Assembly (NCBI GenBank): GCA_024516155.1
Contig: JAJJXM010000025.1
Location: 372,001-436,000 of the forward strand
Length of the DNA: 64,000 nucleotides
Direction: 5' to 3'
Origin: Pyronema omphalodes
Lineage: Eukaryota > Ascomycota > Pezizomycetes > Pezizales > Pyronemataceae
Below, in pieces: positions 1 through 11,679 of this stretch. A model generated the notes under the pieces. The model searched no databases. It saw only the letters and a list, made by a program, of their open reading frames with translations, and had not been told where the DNA came from. The position numbers and the translations under genes were made by a program. Position 1 is the stretch's first letter; each line of letters begins with the position of its first letter.

Positions 1-1044
1 CTTATGCGAAGATCTCTGTAGCTTGTATCCGACCTTGTGGATTGGGAGAAGGCCGGAGGTAGTAGAGTTGGTGTTAAGAGTTGGTGTCAATAGTTGGTGG
101 AGCAAACTGTGCTTGAAGGACAGCGAGATGTGTGGTTTTCGAATCTTGCTTCGGGAAGCTATGGCGCGGGAGACTGGAGGGCAACTGGAGGGAGGAGGGC
201 AACTGATCCGCCGCGGAAGGGTCGTTAATTTAAATAATTATACTTCAAGATTCTTCGTCGCACTTTCACCAAAAAGAAGCTAGTTTAGACGAAATGTACC
301 TGGTGTAGATTTTTTTTATTTTTAACTTTACTCAATTAATTCTCCATTTGGATGTTAGTGGGGGTGGTCTTCGTATCTGAGCCTTCAAATATCCCCAGAC
401 CATCCGTAGTGACCGGCTTCCCTTCTGTGCTAAAGAAAGCGATGGGGAAATCGGATCATCATTCTTCGCTTGATAGTTTCCTTTTAGTGAATTGCTTGTT
501 TGTAATTAAACTCCCACGCTATGGCATTTCCAGCAGTTGCATGATTATATACATATCATATCATGCGTGTCTGAGTTCTGACGGCGGTGTGTTTCGGTCA
601 CGCCTCATCCGTTCGCTTCACTGAAGGATTCACATATGTATGAGGAGAACATCCGGCGGCTTCTCCGGTGTCCGCAATTATCAACCTCCCCGCGAGCTAT
701 GTATCACTGGAAGCGACATTGACATCGGGACGGATTCCGATAGGGCTAATCTTTGTGATCCTGTGCTCCGCAAAAAGTTAGGGCCTTAGGAAAAACCCCA
801 CGGTACATATCAAGATCTTCACATAGATTCTTCTCCCGGATTGAGGTAATAGCTAACCACCGAAATAAAAAAAATTATGTGCATTTAGAGTTTCAATAAG
901 GCTTGAAGCCCACGTGTGTCCGTGCATGCAGATGTTTGAGATGCAGACCCCAAGAGTTGCCGTCAGCTTGTACCGGGAAGCTGAACAATCACAGCGTAGT
1001 TAAAATATTTATGTATGCTACGGTAAACACCTTGTCACACAACA
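1..1044. other. Intergenic, no gene seen
   Basis: Open frames here are short and lack any recognisable domain or splice-linked continuation. A T-rich stretch lies near 310. Nothing else can be supported. Confidence 0.5.
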
Positions 1045-1148
1045 GTCTGGTTGGCTCAGTTGGTAGAGCGTCGGTCTCATATCTACAGTATGACTTCCAC
1101 TCAGTGGTAGCAATCCGAAGATCGCGAGTTCGATCCTCGCACCGGACA
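1045..1148 (+). tRNA. Elongator tRNA-Met (CAT) with intron
   Basis: The acceptor arms 1045-1051 and 1141-1147 pair over seven positions with one G-T pair, and the discriminator base is A1148. The D arm with TTGGTAGAGC and a T arm with GTTCGATCC are intact. The anticodon CAT is at 1078-1080, followed by A37 at 1081. Bases 1082-1112 (31 nt) interrupt the gene at the eukaryotic tRNA intron position and must be removed to restore the loop CTCATAA. The exon sequence around the anticodon matches the usual fungal elongator methionine tRNA, including its T-T pair at the base of the loop. A T-rich Pol III stop follows within ten bases. Confidence 0.95.
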
Positions 1149-2259
1149 TTCTTTTGCGTTTTTGATTTTTCCTCAGGTACCAACACAACACTCTCCTTGG
1201 GGCTCTTCGACGGTCACAATTTCCTCTGGAATGTTGTTAATTCCATTCTTCCAGACTTACGACGACTCTGCAACTCATTCTCACCTGATAGGCGCGAACT
1301 ATGACGTGTCTATATTTGCTTTTCGTCTTTCAGATGGTCGATACACTTTTCGCAGCCTGATATCGTATGATAATTTTTTGCACAGCAAGAAACATCATGG
1401 CTGAAATGTGATATGGTATTGGCTTAAAAAAACATTCGAGCGATAGGATCCTTTGCGAACTCGTATTGCGTTATCAATTTCTGAGGCAGATTCCAAATAT
1501 CAAACGAAACATAACGAGTCTGCAGATGTTATGGCAAGATAGGTCGAACTGTGCGGTAATTCTTGGGTCGCTGTAGTGCATGGAATGGTGCGATAAATAC
1601 AGGTCTTGGAAATAACAAGGCGCTATGTACTTGTGCTTCGATGTACCGAGCAACCATTTTCAGCTTTGAATGCTATGATTATCGAAGTTGCAATGGTGTG
1701 AAAACACGACAAACTAAGGCCTTATAATTCATTAGATGCTTCCGCTAGTATTTTCTCTAGAGCTTATTTCATAGTAATAATAATAGCTCTGTCGTTATCA
1801 ATAATATCTTTTGCAAAAAAACAAAACACTAAAGAACTAAAGAACTAAACAACCAAAAAAAGAATCAACTCCATTTCCACAGACTACAATACGCTGAAAC
1901 ACATAACAAATGCTACTAAATATTCCATCAAAGCTTTCCACAGGTTATTTCTACCCTCATACTTCACCATACTTCTTAATACCACTTCTTCGTGCCACTC
2001 AGACATAGAATACACATCCTTCCTTCTCGCTTCTTCATAAACTTCTTCGAAAACTTAAAAATCAAGAAACAAGAAACAACCCATAGGCAAAACCCATCGC
2101 ATGCAATGTTCAAAACGCACTTTCAATTGGAATTTCAAAGCAAAAACATTCCACTCATCCCCGCATTCACTGGTTCATTCGTTCACCCCCCAATTCACTC
2201 GTTCATGCTCTCGCGGCCTGATTGGTATTTAGGTAGAGCAGCCATTAGAGGTAAATTTC
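1149..2259. other. Intergenic between tRNA-Met and VPS55
   Basis: AT-rich, with an A-rich stretch around 1800-1870. It holds the 3' region of VPS55, which is read leftward. No supported gene. Confidence 0.5.
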
Positions 2260-2959
2260 CTAAAACTCCTCGGTCTCCTGGAAGAACATGGTGAATGAAA
2301 TAATGGTGCCGTAGATCAGTAATCCGCCGATAATGGACATGATCATTGCTGGGATTTGAATAATTCCGCAGTGGGCGAGCATTGCTGGGAGAGCTATTGA
2401 GGGGGGATAAAGTTAGCTTATGTCCAACTCATTGTTACTGGGTGAGGCCGGTCATGTTCCGGCTCGCATTTCGCGTAGCTGCATTGTAATCCCACACGCC
2501 CTAGATACAAGCGAGCTAAACTCTACTTCCCTCCTTCCCTCCTTCCCCACTGCCCCTCTTTGCTCGATTTCCGGGGTTTTAGCTATACATACCAATTCCC
2601 ATAACGACAAAGAAACCAGTCAAGAACTTTCCGAGATCCAAAATTCCGCTTCCGTTCGTCTCATCCATGAAGTCATCGGGAGTTGCGCATCGAGAGCAGA
2701 TCGCGTTCGGTAAGGGTGCGAGGACATAGGTTGCGACGACGAGGAGAGGGAAGTAGTTGGGGCCGAAGAGAGCGGAGGAGAGGATAACAAGGAGGAATCC
2801 GATTGCGAGGACCTATAGGGCGTCAGTGGAGTGCTCCAAAGGTTTCTATGTGGGTTGCTATGCTAGCTATCGCCGGTTGTTGCGGGCTAGAAAGCTACTG
2901 CGGGGGGCTGGGAGGGGACATACGAAGGAGAGGGCGATTATTGTTTTTAAGCCGGCCAT
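2260..2959 (-). CDS. VPS55: Vps55 endosomal sorting membrane protein (LEPROT/OB-RGRP family)
   Basis: Three exons, complement(2260-2393, 2593-2812, 2924-2959), give 129 residues in one frame with GT..AG borders. The protein is small and almost wholly hydrophobic, with about four membrane segments. Family signatures are visible: MAGLKTIIALSF at the start, LLVVATYVLAPLPN around residues 34-47, an RCATPDDF loop after it, and near the end MIMSIIGGLLIYGTIISF followed by MFFQE. In yeast, Vps55 works with Vps68 at late endosomes in sorting to the vacuole; vertebrate relatives regulate leptin receptor traffic. The first exon encodes only 12 residues, so a plain frame scan misses the start. The gene is transcribed divergently from PRE5, with 496 bases between the start codons. 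Confidence 0.93.
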
Positions 2960-3455
2960 GATGTGAGCTTATGGATGTTGTCAAGGTATCGAGGGATGTA
3001 GGAGCTTTCGAGAAGGATGCGGGAAGGTTGGAGCTGGAGGTTTAGAGATGAGTTAGGCGGCTGCGACGATGGTGGTGGTGACGAGGCTTGGGCGCCGGCC
3101 GCAAGCTGTGCCAACCCATGTCAAAGGCGAGTTGATATCATCGAATCAAGGTTTCGCCCCAGCGGCGGTGCAAGCTACACGCGATAAACGCAAACAATAA
3201 ATATACACAGGAACAGCTACTTTTCATCTAAATTTCAGTGGGAAATATTGACAAAAAGTTCTTGAGTTTGAAATCTTGTGCTCTCTAGTGCTGGATTGTG
3301 CATGCTGCCACTGCACTTCCCATCCCTAACAGCCTTCCTGGGCCCCACGCCAGGCGCTGCTGAGCCGCATCTTTAAGCTCCATCCCCACCACCACGAACA
3401 TCAACACCTTCATCACCTCTACTTCATCCAAACATCTCCCGAATCATCCGCCGCC
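2960..3455. promoter_or_regulatory. Shared divergent promoter of VPS55 and PRE5
   Basis: This is the only DNA between two divergent start codons, so it must hold both promoters. A GC-rich block with CGCC and GGCG motifs lies at 3085-3175. The 100 bases before PRE5 are C-rich, with CACCACCA and CATCAACACC runs. I saw no TATA box or known proteasome element. The regulatory role is inferred from layout only. Confidence 0.5.
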
Positions 3456-4380
3456 ATGTTCCGGAACAACTACGATAACGACTCCGTCACATTGTACGAT
3501 TTCCAGGCTCCATTTGCTTTCCAAGATCAAGAAAACTGATGCGAACGGGTGTCTAAAGCTCTCCCCAAGGCCGTATCTTCCAGGTCGAATATGCTCTAGA
3601 AGCCATCAAGCAAGGATCCGCCGCCGTAGGACTTGTTAGCAACACACATGCTGTCCTGATAGCTCTTAAGGTATTCTCTGGAGCTCTGCGCAATGTCTAC
3701 GACCACTAACGACCCCCCAGAGAAACGCAGAGGAGCTCGGATCATACCAGAAGAAGATCATTGGTATCGACACACATCTCGGAGTCGCCCTTGCCGGTCT
3801 CGCCCCCGATGCCCGCGTCCTTTCAAACTTCATGCGCCAGCAGTCCATGTCCTCCCGCTTCCTCTACAACCGCCCCGTCCCCGTTGCTCGCGTTGTCAAC
3901 GCCATCGCCGACAAGGCCCAGGTCAACACTCAGCACTACGGACGTCGACCATACGGAGTTGGATTGCTTGTAGCAGGTGTTGATGAGACTGGACCCCACT
4001 TGTGGGAGTTCCAGCCCTCCGGAATGGTATTGGAATACAGAGGAGCAGCCATCGGTGCTAGATCTCAGAGTGCCAAGACTTATTTGGAGAGGAACTACGA
4101 GAGCTTTGGAGATGCGACAAGAGAGGAGTTGGTCCTACATGGTTTGACGGCATTGAGAGATACATTGGCACAAGACAAGGAGCTTACCACTGCTAATGTC
4201 TCCCTTGCTATCGTCGGAAAGGATGAAAAGTTCAAGCTCTACGATGGTGATGAGGTTGCGGAGTGGCTGCAGAAGCTCGGAAACACACAGAGCAGCCGTG
4301 GATCAAGAGGCGCTGCGGCCGCACCACCAGCTGCGGAATCTGCAGCACCGGCAGGTGACTCGATGGATGTTGATGCATAG
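3456..4380 (+). CDS. PRE5: 20S proteasome alpha-type subunit, Pre5/PSMA1 type
   Basis: Exons 3456-3493, 3559-3670 and 3721-4380 join to 269 residues. The start [13 protein letters not shown], the proteasome alpha signature ([20 protein letters not shown]) at residues 13-32, and the later [14 protein letters not shown] and FQPSG segments identify the Pre5/PSMA1 subunit of the outer alpha ring. That subunit has a structural gating and assembly role rather than catalysis. The C-terminal tail is rich in Ala, Pro and Asp and ends in an acidic SMDVDA, typical of this subunit. Length fits the family (about 235 to 270). Both introns are short (65 and 50 bases). The C-terminal 182 residues alone form a long frame starting at an internal Met, which is not the real start. 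Confidence 0.96.
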
Positions 4381-4934
4381 ATGGGAAGATGGGAAGTAGA
4401 TATCCTCGGGCAGAAAAATAAGGTTGCTAGAGAATATGGATGATATCCTGGTGGGCTCGGTAGCGGAAAATACGCTGTCATGATAATGATTATGTTGAAA
4501 AGTAGCTAAATGCTGCTTAACAAAAAACGATCACGTGCCGAAGTTCAATAAATGTTCTATTTTTAATACACTGAATACTCCACTATCCATAATTGGATAA
4601 GCTGATGACCCAAGGGCCCAACCCTGTGTTTTTTTTAACTACTACGGCTCCCCGCTAATTTGAATGATATCTCTATGATTAAAGATTTGCCCTATTAACT
4701 GTGCCCAATTGGCACTGCGATTTGAGTTTCAGCTTTCAATACCATTATTTTTTGAAATTCATCATCAACACCAAAGCTTTGGTAAATTAAAACTACCTTG
4801 CCCGTAGCTGGCCACTACAGCCTGACAATGCTTGACCGAAAACTCAAACCCCCATAAACTCATGAAATAAAAACACAATCCCGATTCCTTACACCCTAAC
4901 ATCCTCACATTAACCACACACCCCCCCCCCCCCC

Positions 4935-4966
<32 letters not shown>

Positions 4967-5079
4967 CCCTCCCAACGCACCAAGCCCCACCAGCTTCACT
5001 GCCGCCGACTCTAACTGACAATAAACCATCCAAGCTAACACCACAGTAAAAATAAAAATCGTTGAAAACAAAAAAATAA
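4381..5079. other. Intergenic with C/A homopolymer tract
   Basis: 3' region of PRE5, then AT-rich DNA. A run of about 14 C followed by about 29 A sits at 4920-4962. No gene seen. Confidence 0.6.
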
Positions 5080-5165
5080 CTCCTCCGGGTGGGCTTGAAC
5101 CACCAACCTCCTGATCGCTTTTCGGATTAACAGTCAGACGCGCTAGCCAATTGCGCCACGGGGGA
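5080..5165 (-). tRNA. tRNA-Asn (GTT) with 12-nt intron
   Basis: Reading the complement from 5165, the acceptor is TCCCCCG and the 3' arm is 5081-5087, with discriminator G at 5080. The D arm has GGCTAGCGC. The anticodon GTT is at 5031-5029 plus 100, that is 5129-5131, within loop CTGTTAA once intron 5116-5127 is removed. The T arm GGTGG-TTCAAGC-CCACC is perfect. One acceptor pair (position 4 with 69) is C-A, so the stem has a mismatch. A run of seven T follows on the transcribed strand as a Pol III stop. Confidence 0.92.
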
Positions 5166-8100
5166 TTATGTTAGCTTGGTTGTTTATTGTAATATAATGG
5201 CTGTGTTTTGGATTGTGTTTGAGGTAGTTTTACATAGGCTGCTGCGAATGGTAGGAATATGCTGGTGGTTGGTGGTTGTTAGGGAATTGGAAATGGGTGT
5301 CAGTTTGGATTGCTGGTTTTCAAAGCTTGTAAGGTTGGTTGGATGCATGCGTAGGGAATTGGTTTTATGGGAAAGTGGAAGATGGAAGGGAAAAGCGAAA
5401 CGCTGAGATTTGTGGGATATCAACGGAATTCGGTTTTGGATGAAGTCTTGGTTTGCGGGGCTTGGAATTTAGGGCAGATCATAGATGTGAATAGTAATAT
5501 TACATATTAGAACTTGAGTTGAATATTATTTCTATTTTTTTTGTCTTTTTGGTTATGCTGTAGCTACATTGTACAGTCAGTTGGCTTTAAAGGATATTCA
5601 GAGTTTCGTGACGTTTGTTTAAGATGTTATGTCTACCATACCGTATAAGCAACAAGGCTACTATTCGGGGCTCTTCAATCTTCCCCATACTTTTTTTTAG
5701 CTTGGCTATCTAATGTGGAGAAATCTCTGGTCATCCGGGGAATATATAATAGCCACGTTGTAATGAAGTTCCGAGCGCTGCTCATGGCTTTTTCTTGCGT
5801 CAAGGTTCTGGCCTCTTCCAAACCAGTCATTTTCCACCTACAAAGTAAAAATAAACATCTTCCTAAGCGGCTGTTTTTTTCGTACACAGAGAGGAAAGGC
5901 GATAAGAAAGCATACGATAATTCTTTTCCTTCTACTTATCATTGTCACCTACTTGGATGTATACAATGCAATTACAGTGCTCTTTTAAATTAAACCTATC
6001 TGACCGGTTTAGCGCATCTTTATTGATGTAGAAATTCCTGCATATCTCCCGCTGAGAAGGAGATATTGTGCCCCCAGGATAATCTTCAGACACAAAGTTT
6101 CCAGATATTGAGGATATATTGAGCTTGCGCTAAAAATACGTCTAAAGCGCCTTTTCCATAATGCAATTGTGCATTTCATCAACCAGTAGCACCAACTGTA
6201 AGGTAAAGATATGGACGCTCCATATGCAACACTGGCGAGTATTCTTCCGAAATACAAACGTGCAATAATCCATGTGGCATGTACGAGAAGAGTTGACGGG
6301 AGGGAAGGTTACATAAGAAATGAGACAATTATATCGAAGAGTAGAGTAAATAGTAGAGAGTAAAGACAACAATTTAAGTAATATCAAATAGAGAAGGAGA
6401 CGGCTTAAAGCTCATTTCACGGTTTTGTGACTTTAGGCCGAAGTTACTTAGCCGGTGATCGGCTGTGATCACCACGCAGCACTCGGAGCTTGCGGCGCTC
6501 TCGGGCTAAACCAAGAAAATGAACCTAAGACCCGCTTTGCTCTGCCTCATCAGTGGGCAGAGATCTTAGAGATAGAGGTGATTGAGGGGCAGTGATTAAT
6601 CCGCTTTTCGAGGCCCCTTTGAACGAGGGAAAAGCGTGGTTTACAAGAAGAAGAGGAAAATGACTACGTACAGCGTAGCCTCCAGTGATTGTCACTAGAC
6701 AAAATCCGAGCGTCATGATGTATAAATAACCAATTCATCCACCGAGACAGCACCAAAGTCACACCAATGCGGACCACTCCAGTGTTAAAAACGGCGTCAG
6801 TGCTCCCATCAAGACAGACTTATGCACCGCCAGCAAGTCAACTGCCTGTAACACAACTACGTTTTAATCAACAGAAATGCAGATATATATCATAGCATCT
6901 ACTAATTAAATCCTATAGTTTATTGCTTACTTGACTACTGCGGCTTTTATGCTATCCACAAATTGCTTGTGTGAAGCCCTATGATGCCAATGCGTCCTCC
7001 ATGTCCACCACTACAGCTACTTTATGTTATCTCATACACATCCCTGAACCACGTTTCAACACCATCTTCCACTTCCATCAGACAACTTCCACAACGCCCT
7101 CTCTCAAAATCATGACGTTACTATGGCACACTACAGGGCATGAAACATTTAGTAATGTGCTTAAGATCTATAATATGTAAGAACCAGTATCCTAAACTTT
7201 ACTATTCGGTTGGTCTAATAATTGAGGTGTAGATAACAAATAAAATCGCACCGGATGGTTCAGAACAGCTGTACCCTTTCATGAATATTACAAGTTAGAA
7301 ACCACTCACACGCCAAGGTCCGGAAGCTGGGGAAAAGCTCTCAAATATTAATAACGATAAACGCACGGCCATTGTCCAGCTTTTATTTACTGAGGTTGCT
7401 ATATATTACAAAGCTAGTGGTAATAGATATCCAGAAACTGCACGATTATGGGGTTTACCCATTAGACCTGGTTTACTATGTCACAAGCTTCAGCTGTAGC
7501 AGTGATACCCGAAACGGTACAGGCCTTAAACATTCTTTTGCAACCACTACATCCGGTATACTGAACTGCTCTTAGGTTTTACAAATTGTGAACTGACGTC
7601 TTAATAGGAAATTTCTTCCCCCAACAGCAACTTTCGCCGGGTTACTATGTTCAACCGACTTCAGAGCCTGACGAAATCCGGGAACCCACATCGAGGATAT
7701 TCCACTGAGGATTTGTTTTACTCATATGCAGAAGCTCAGTACTCGGTACCCGAGGTACCACATAGATGGCTGATACCATATCACCTTTTGTTCCATCGAG
7801 TAATCCAAGACTTTAGGAAGACTTGAGAGTACGTTCATCACCCGAAGACAACACCGGATGATACACCGTGATTTCATGAAAGCCAAGTAAACCATAACCA
7901 TTAAAAGATTTATAGGGCTCTGAACCGCTTTAACATGCATCTATAGATCGAACCCCATATTCCACGTTGTCCTACATCGTTCGACATGGTGAACTTCGTT
8001 CATAGACTCCATCAAATTTTATCGAGCCAGCATCCCAAACCCCATGAACAACTCCTCATGCTTTCATTATTTGCCCGTCTTAAGATCAGAGTTAACGAAA

Positions 8101-11100
8101 CGGCTCGCAGTTTCAGTAAAACACCGGTATCTACCCTAAATACATCATACGACCCCTACAATTGGCCTTTGAGAGCGAACGCGGGAACCAGTATTAAGCT
8201 CCCGGAAAGCAAAGCCTGATGATTATGGCCCATGGATAGCGACATGTCTCACTTACAGACTCCGCAAACTTCACGGTTTCAGACTTTGTAGACTTCGTTA
8301 AATTTGCTGGGCACGGCGAGACGCATCGATTGTGGCTATTTACACCCTGTCACGTGCACTGAAGTAATTCCGCAGTACCCCGCCGTATAGCAAATCGGTA
8401 GTTACTAGGGATTTTATCCGAACTCCCCGAAGAAGATATCAATGGTAAAAAATAGTCTAGCTTGGAATTTATATTTAAGCTGTCCAAAGGTTCTGGAAGA
8501 CACCAGGTAGAGTGCTGATGGAGTCATAGTTAGGTACCGTGCGGTATGCGGTAGATGCTCATTGAGATCGAGGCATTGTCAAACCTTACAGCAAATTTAT
8601 CTCCGTCGCTTGCCCTGGGACTGCGATGAGATGCGGCTTCGATGCGATTTTTGTGGAGATGGCTTCCTGCCCGGGCTTCCCTGGACTTCGTCAGGTAACG
8701 TGGGCTCCTTGGGCTTGCAATCTTGACCTTGGGGACCCCGCGGATGAGTTCCTTTGACGGATACCAACGGCATTTCATCATTGACAGATTGACATACACA
8801 TATCTACGGGCCATCATTTGTCTTTTATCCTTTTTCGATTAATTCACAACGTTCGACTCATCGATTCCCTAGAAAGTTTGGTTTTGGGGTGGCTACATAC
8901 AACTCTTAGCTTGTCGATCCAATTCCTCTAGAGTTCCTCTCATAGGATTCGCCAACGAACTTTAACTTGTATTCGTTAACTGGTCTTCGTTATGCAACAC
9001 CACACCAAATACCATATCCGATTTTCACTTCTTGTATGCACTTGAAAGATACGTAACATAGACTAGACCTCACACGGCTCTATGAAGCGACATCTGCGAC
9101 ACGAAGCGGAGTCTAAGCGGAGGCAAAGCTCGACGAAGCGATTAGCCCTTCAGAACCATTAGGCCTATTGAGGTAATACCGGGTGGCGGGTAGCGTGTGA
9201 TGTGATCGGGTTGAGTCTTCCGCGCTCGTCCTGTGCTTTGGTGCTTTGGCTCTCAGACGTTGCTAGAGTGAGTTGCCGTGGGGTGAGGAGCCACAGAGGT
9301 GCAGAACTGCAGAACTTTGAGGGTGGATATCGAGCTTGCTTAGATAGCACTTGCACAGCAACTGAAGATCGGCATCCCGTGGTGTCTTTTGGCGCTCTGG
9401 ATGACCTCTGATGACCTCTGAATAAGGAAAGCACCCCCTTTAGGCGCAAAAAAAGGGTCCGACATGGTTGGCTAAAAAAGGCGTCGTGCGATGATCTGCG
9501 GCGGAGAAACGGCCAGGAAGCCAGTAACGTCAGAGCACAGCGCAATTCCTTAGCTATGAACCACACGTTTCTGGTTGGCATATCTACCCCATATATTTTG
9601 TGGCAGCATTGGCATCTGCTTTTTCTGCGCATCCTCAGATCTCAACGGTTCAGAATTTATTTTTTGTCGTCGCTTAACTTTGTTTACCGAGAGACCCTAG
9701 GAAACCAGAGGAGACAGAAGTCGACACTGATGATCTCCGACCAAGGGTTTCGGGATTTTATAACTGCAGACCCTCTCCCTTGACATCGATAACCCCGGAA
9801 TGATAACCCCAGCTTTATTTACATACACTACCGATACCTCAACACGTGATATCACTCGAGCCACCCCCCAGCGCTGCACGTGGAACTTCTGCTGTTGCTC
9901 AACCCCTAGCTTTGCATCTCTGCGGTGCTTTCGGACGTATTTAGAGTAGACCCTGCGCCGGTAAAAACTGGGTTGATAAGTACTGTCAGCAAGATCAGAA
10001 GGTAAACCCTAACCTTTTCTCTGCTTGTTCTTTCACCTACTCTGAGGTTTCATGATTGAATTCGAACTATTCTAATTTAGCGGAACGTATGATGATGTCG
10101 TCGACCTCGTGGAATTTTGTTTCGCCTGGATTTATGGTTTTAGTTACTTTACTGTACATACTGGAGCGCTTCTTCATGGAGCCTCGTTTCGAAGGAAGCG
10201 CCTGGCCTTCGGATGCGTACCGATTGGATATTAGCCATCCTGAGCTCTTCCCGAAACTCGTCACGCTCCTCAGCCAGAGACGAAATTCTTTTCCTTTTCC
10301 GAACTTTGGGACGGCCTACACGGCTTTTAAGTATCTGCCCGTGGGGCTTTGCAGCTTTGCAAATAGCTTTATTGCGACTCAAATTCGGCGTTTACTCCAA
10401 GCTGACCAAGGGCAAGAGGGAATGGAATGGATCCTAAGGAGTCGGTTCGTTATCGTAAACCCACCTGCTATCGGCTTCCTAAGTTCCCTAGACTGCCTTT
10501 GGTTGCTTTGGCTCCAGTTGGTGCCTTTTTCTCCCTTTGGTTCCTTTGGGCTCCCTTGGTTCGGCGGATGCTGGTCTGGCACTTAGTGACTACATATCTG
10601 ACCAACCATCGTGGTTCCCTGTGGCTCCCTTGGTTCGTCTGCGGCGTGCTATGCCATATGAGTGATGTCTGCTGCAAACCTCCAGTGAGTCGTCACAGCA
10701 GCAAGCAGGAAGGTTGGATCTCGCAGCCCGATTTGATGGCAAATTTTCTGAGGAGACCACCGTCCAACTGGAATTGCCAGTCCCCGCTGCTCCGCGTGAA
10801 GCCCCGCAGAAGGCAAAAAAAGAAGAAGAATAGCGAGAAGGACAGTACGTGAGGTAGTTTCAAATGATTCTAAGAAGGAAGAAGAAAGAATCTCCCCACG
10901 ACAAAAAATAAATACTTAGACACAGACTGGCGTATAGGTTTATCATCATCATGCAGCTTTTTATCCAAAACCCTGGGGTCCGTGTTTCGGACATGATGGG
11001 ACATGCGGTGGTTGATGATGTGTTTATGTGTTTTTGTGAAACTGATTCCATTTGAAATTTGTAAATCGTCGGTGTATGCGCATGTTGTTCTGTAGTACTC

Positions 11101-11679
11101 GTTGTTCTTATTGCCTTCCGCTATTATTGTTTTCCATTGTTCGCTCTGCTCACTTTGCTCCTCTGCTCCTCAGTGATACAACCATCACAATCCCATTGTC
11201 GCCCGCCCCCGAGCACCCCATTCCGGTTAGCGCTGCTACGTTGCTCTGCGCTCCCTCGTCGTCCGCTTCGCCTGTTTGGCCCGGCCTCTGGCGCAACAAC
11301 AACCCCAGCAACCACCACCAGCCAGCCAACCCAGCCCAGCCCAAGCAGCACACTTACTCTGCTCTACTTCCCAGCGTCCAGCGTTCAGTCCAGCACCAGC
11401 ACCAGCACAACCAGGACGCCGCGCTCGCTGACAGCTCATCCACGGAAATCACAGAAGAAGAAGAAGTCACGACGAAAACGATATACCCCCCAATAATCAA
11501 CAGTCAGCAGCGGAAGGACTGAAAGATCCAGTCGCCGTAACCCAGCCCTCCGACATCCCACGAAGACGAAACAACAACAACAACCACCACTACCACCACC
11601 ACCACCGCCTCCACCGTCACGACAAAAACGTCCAAGAACACCAACCACTTTGACCTAATCGAAGGGACGACAAATAAAC
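5166..11679. other. 6.5 kb gap without a recognisable gene
   Basis: No frame in this stretch gives a family I know or a convincing spliced protein. The sequence is not simple repeat, so it may hold decayed or lineage-specific genes. A frame at about 10683-10844 (plus strand) reads as a Gln/Glu/Lys-rich stretch ending in KKEEE, without a start. Two imperfect 25-base direct repeats lie at 10539-10563 and 10613-10637. The last 600 bases (11050-11679) are C-rich and are probably the promoter and leader of VAC8. Confidence 0.5.
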
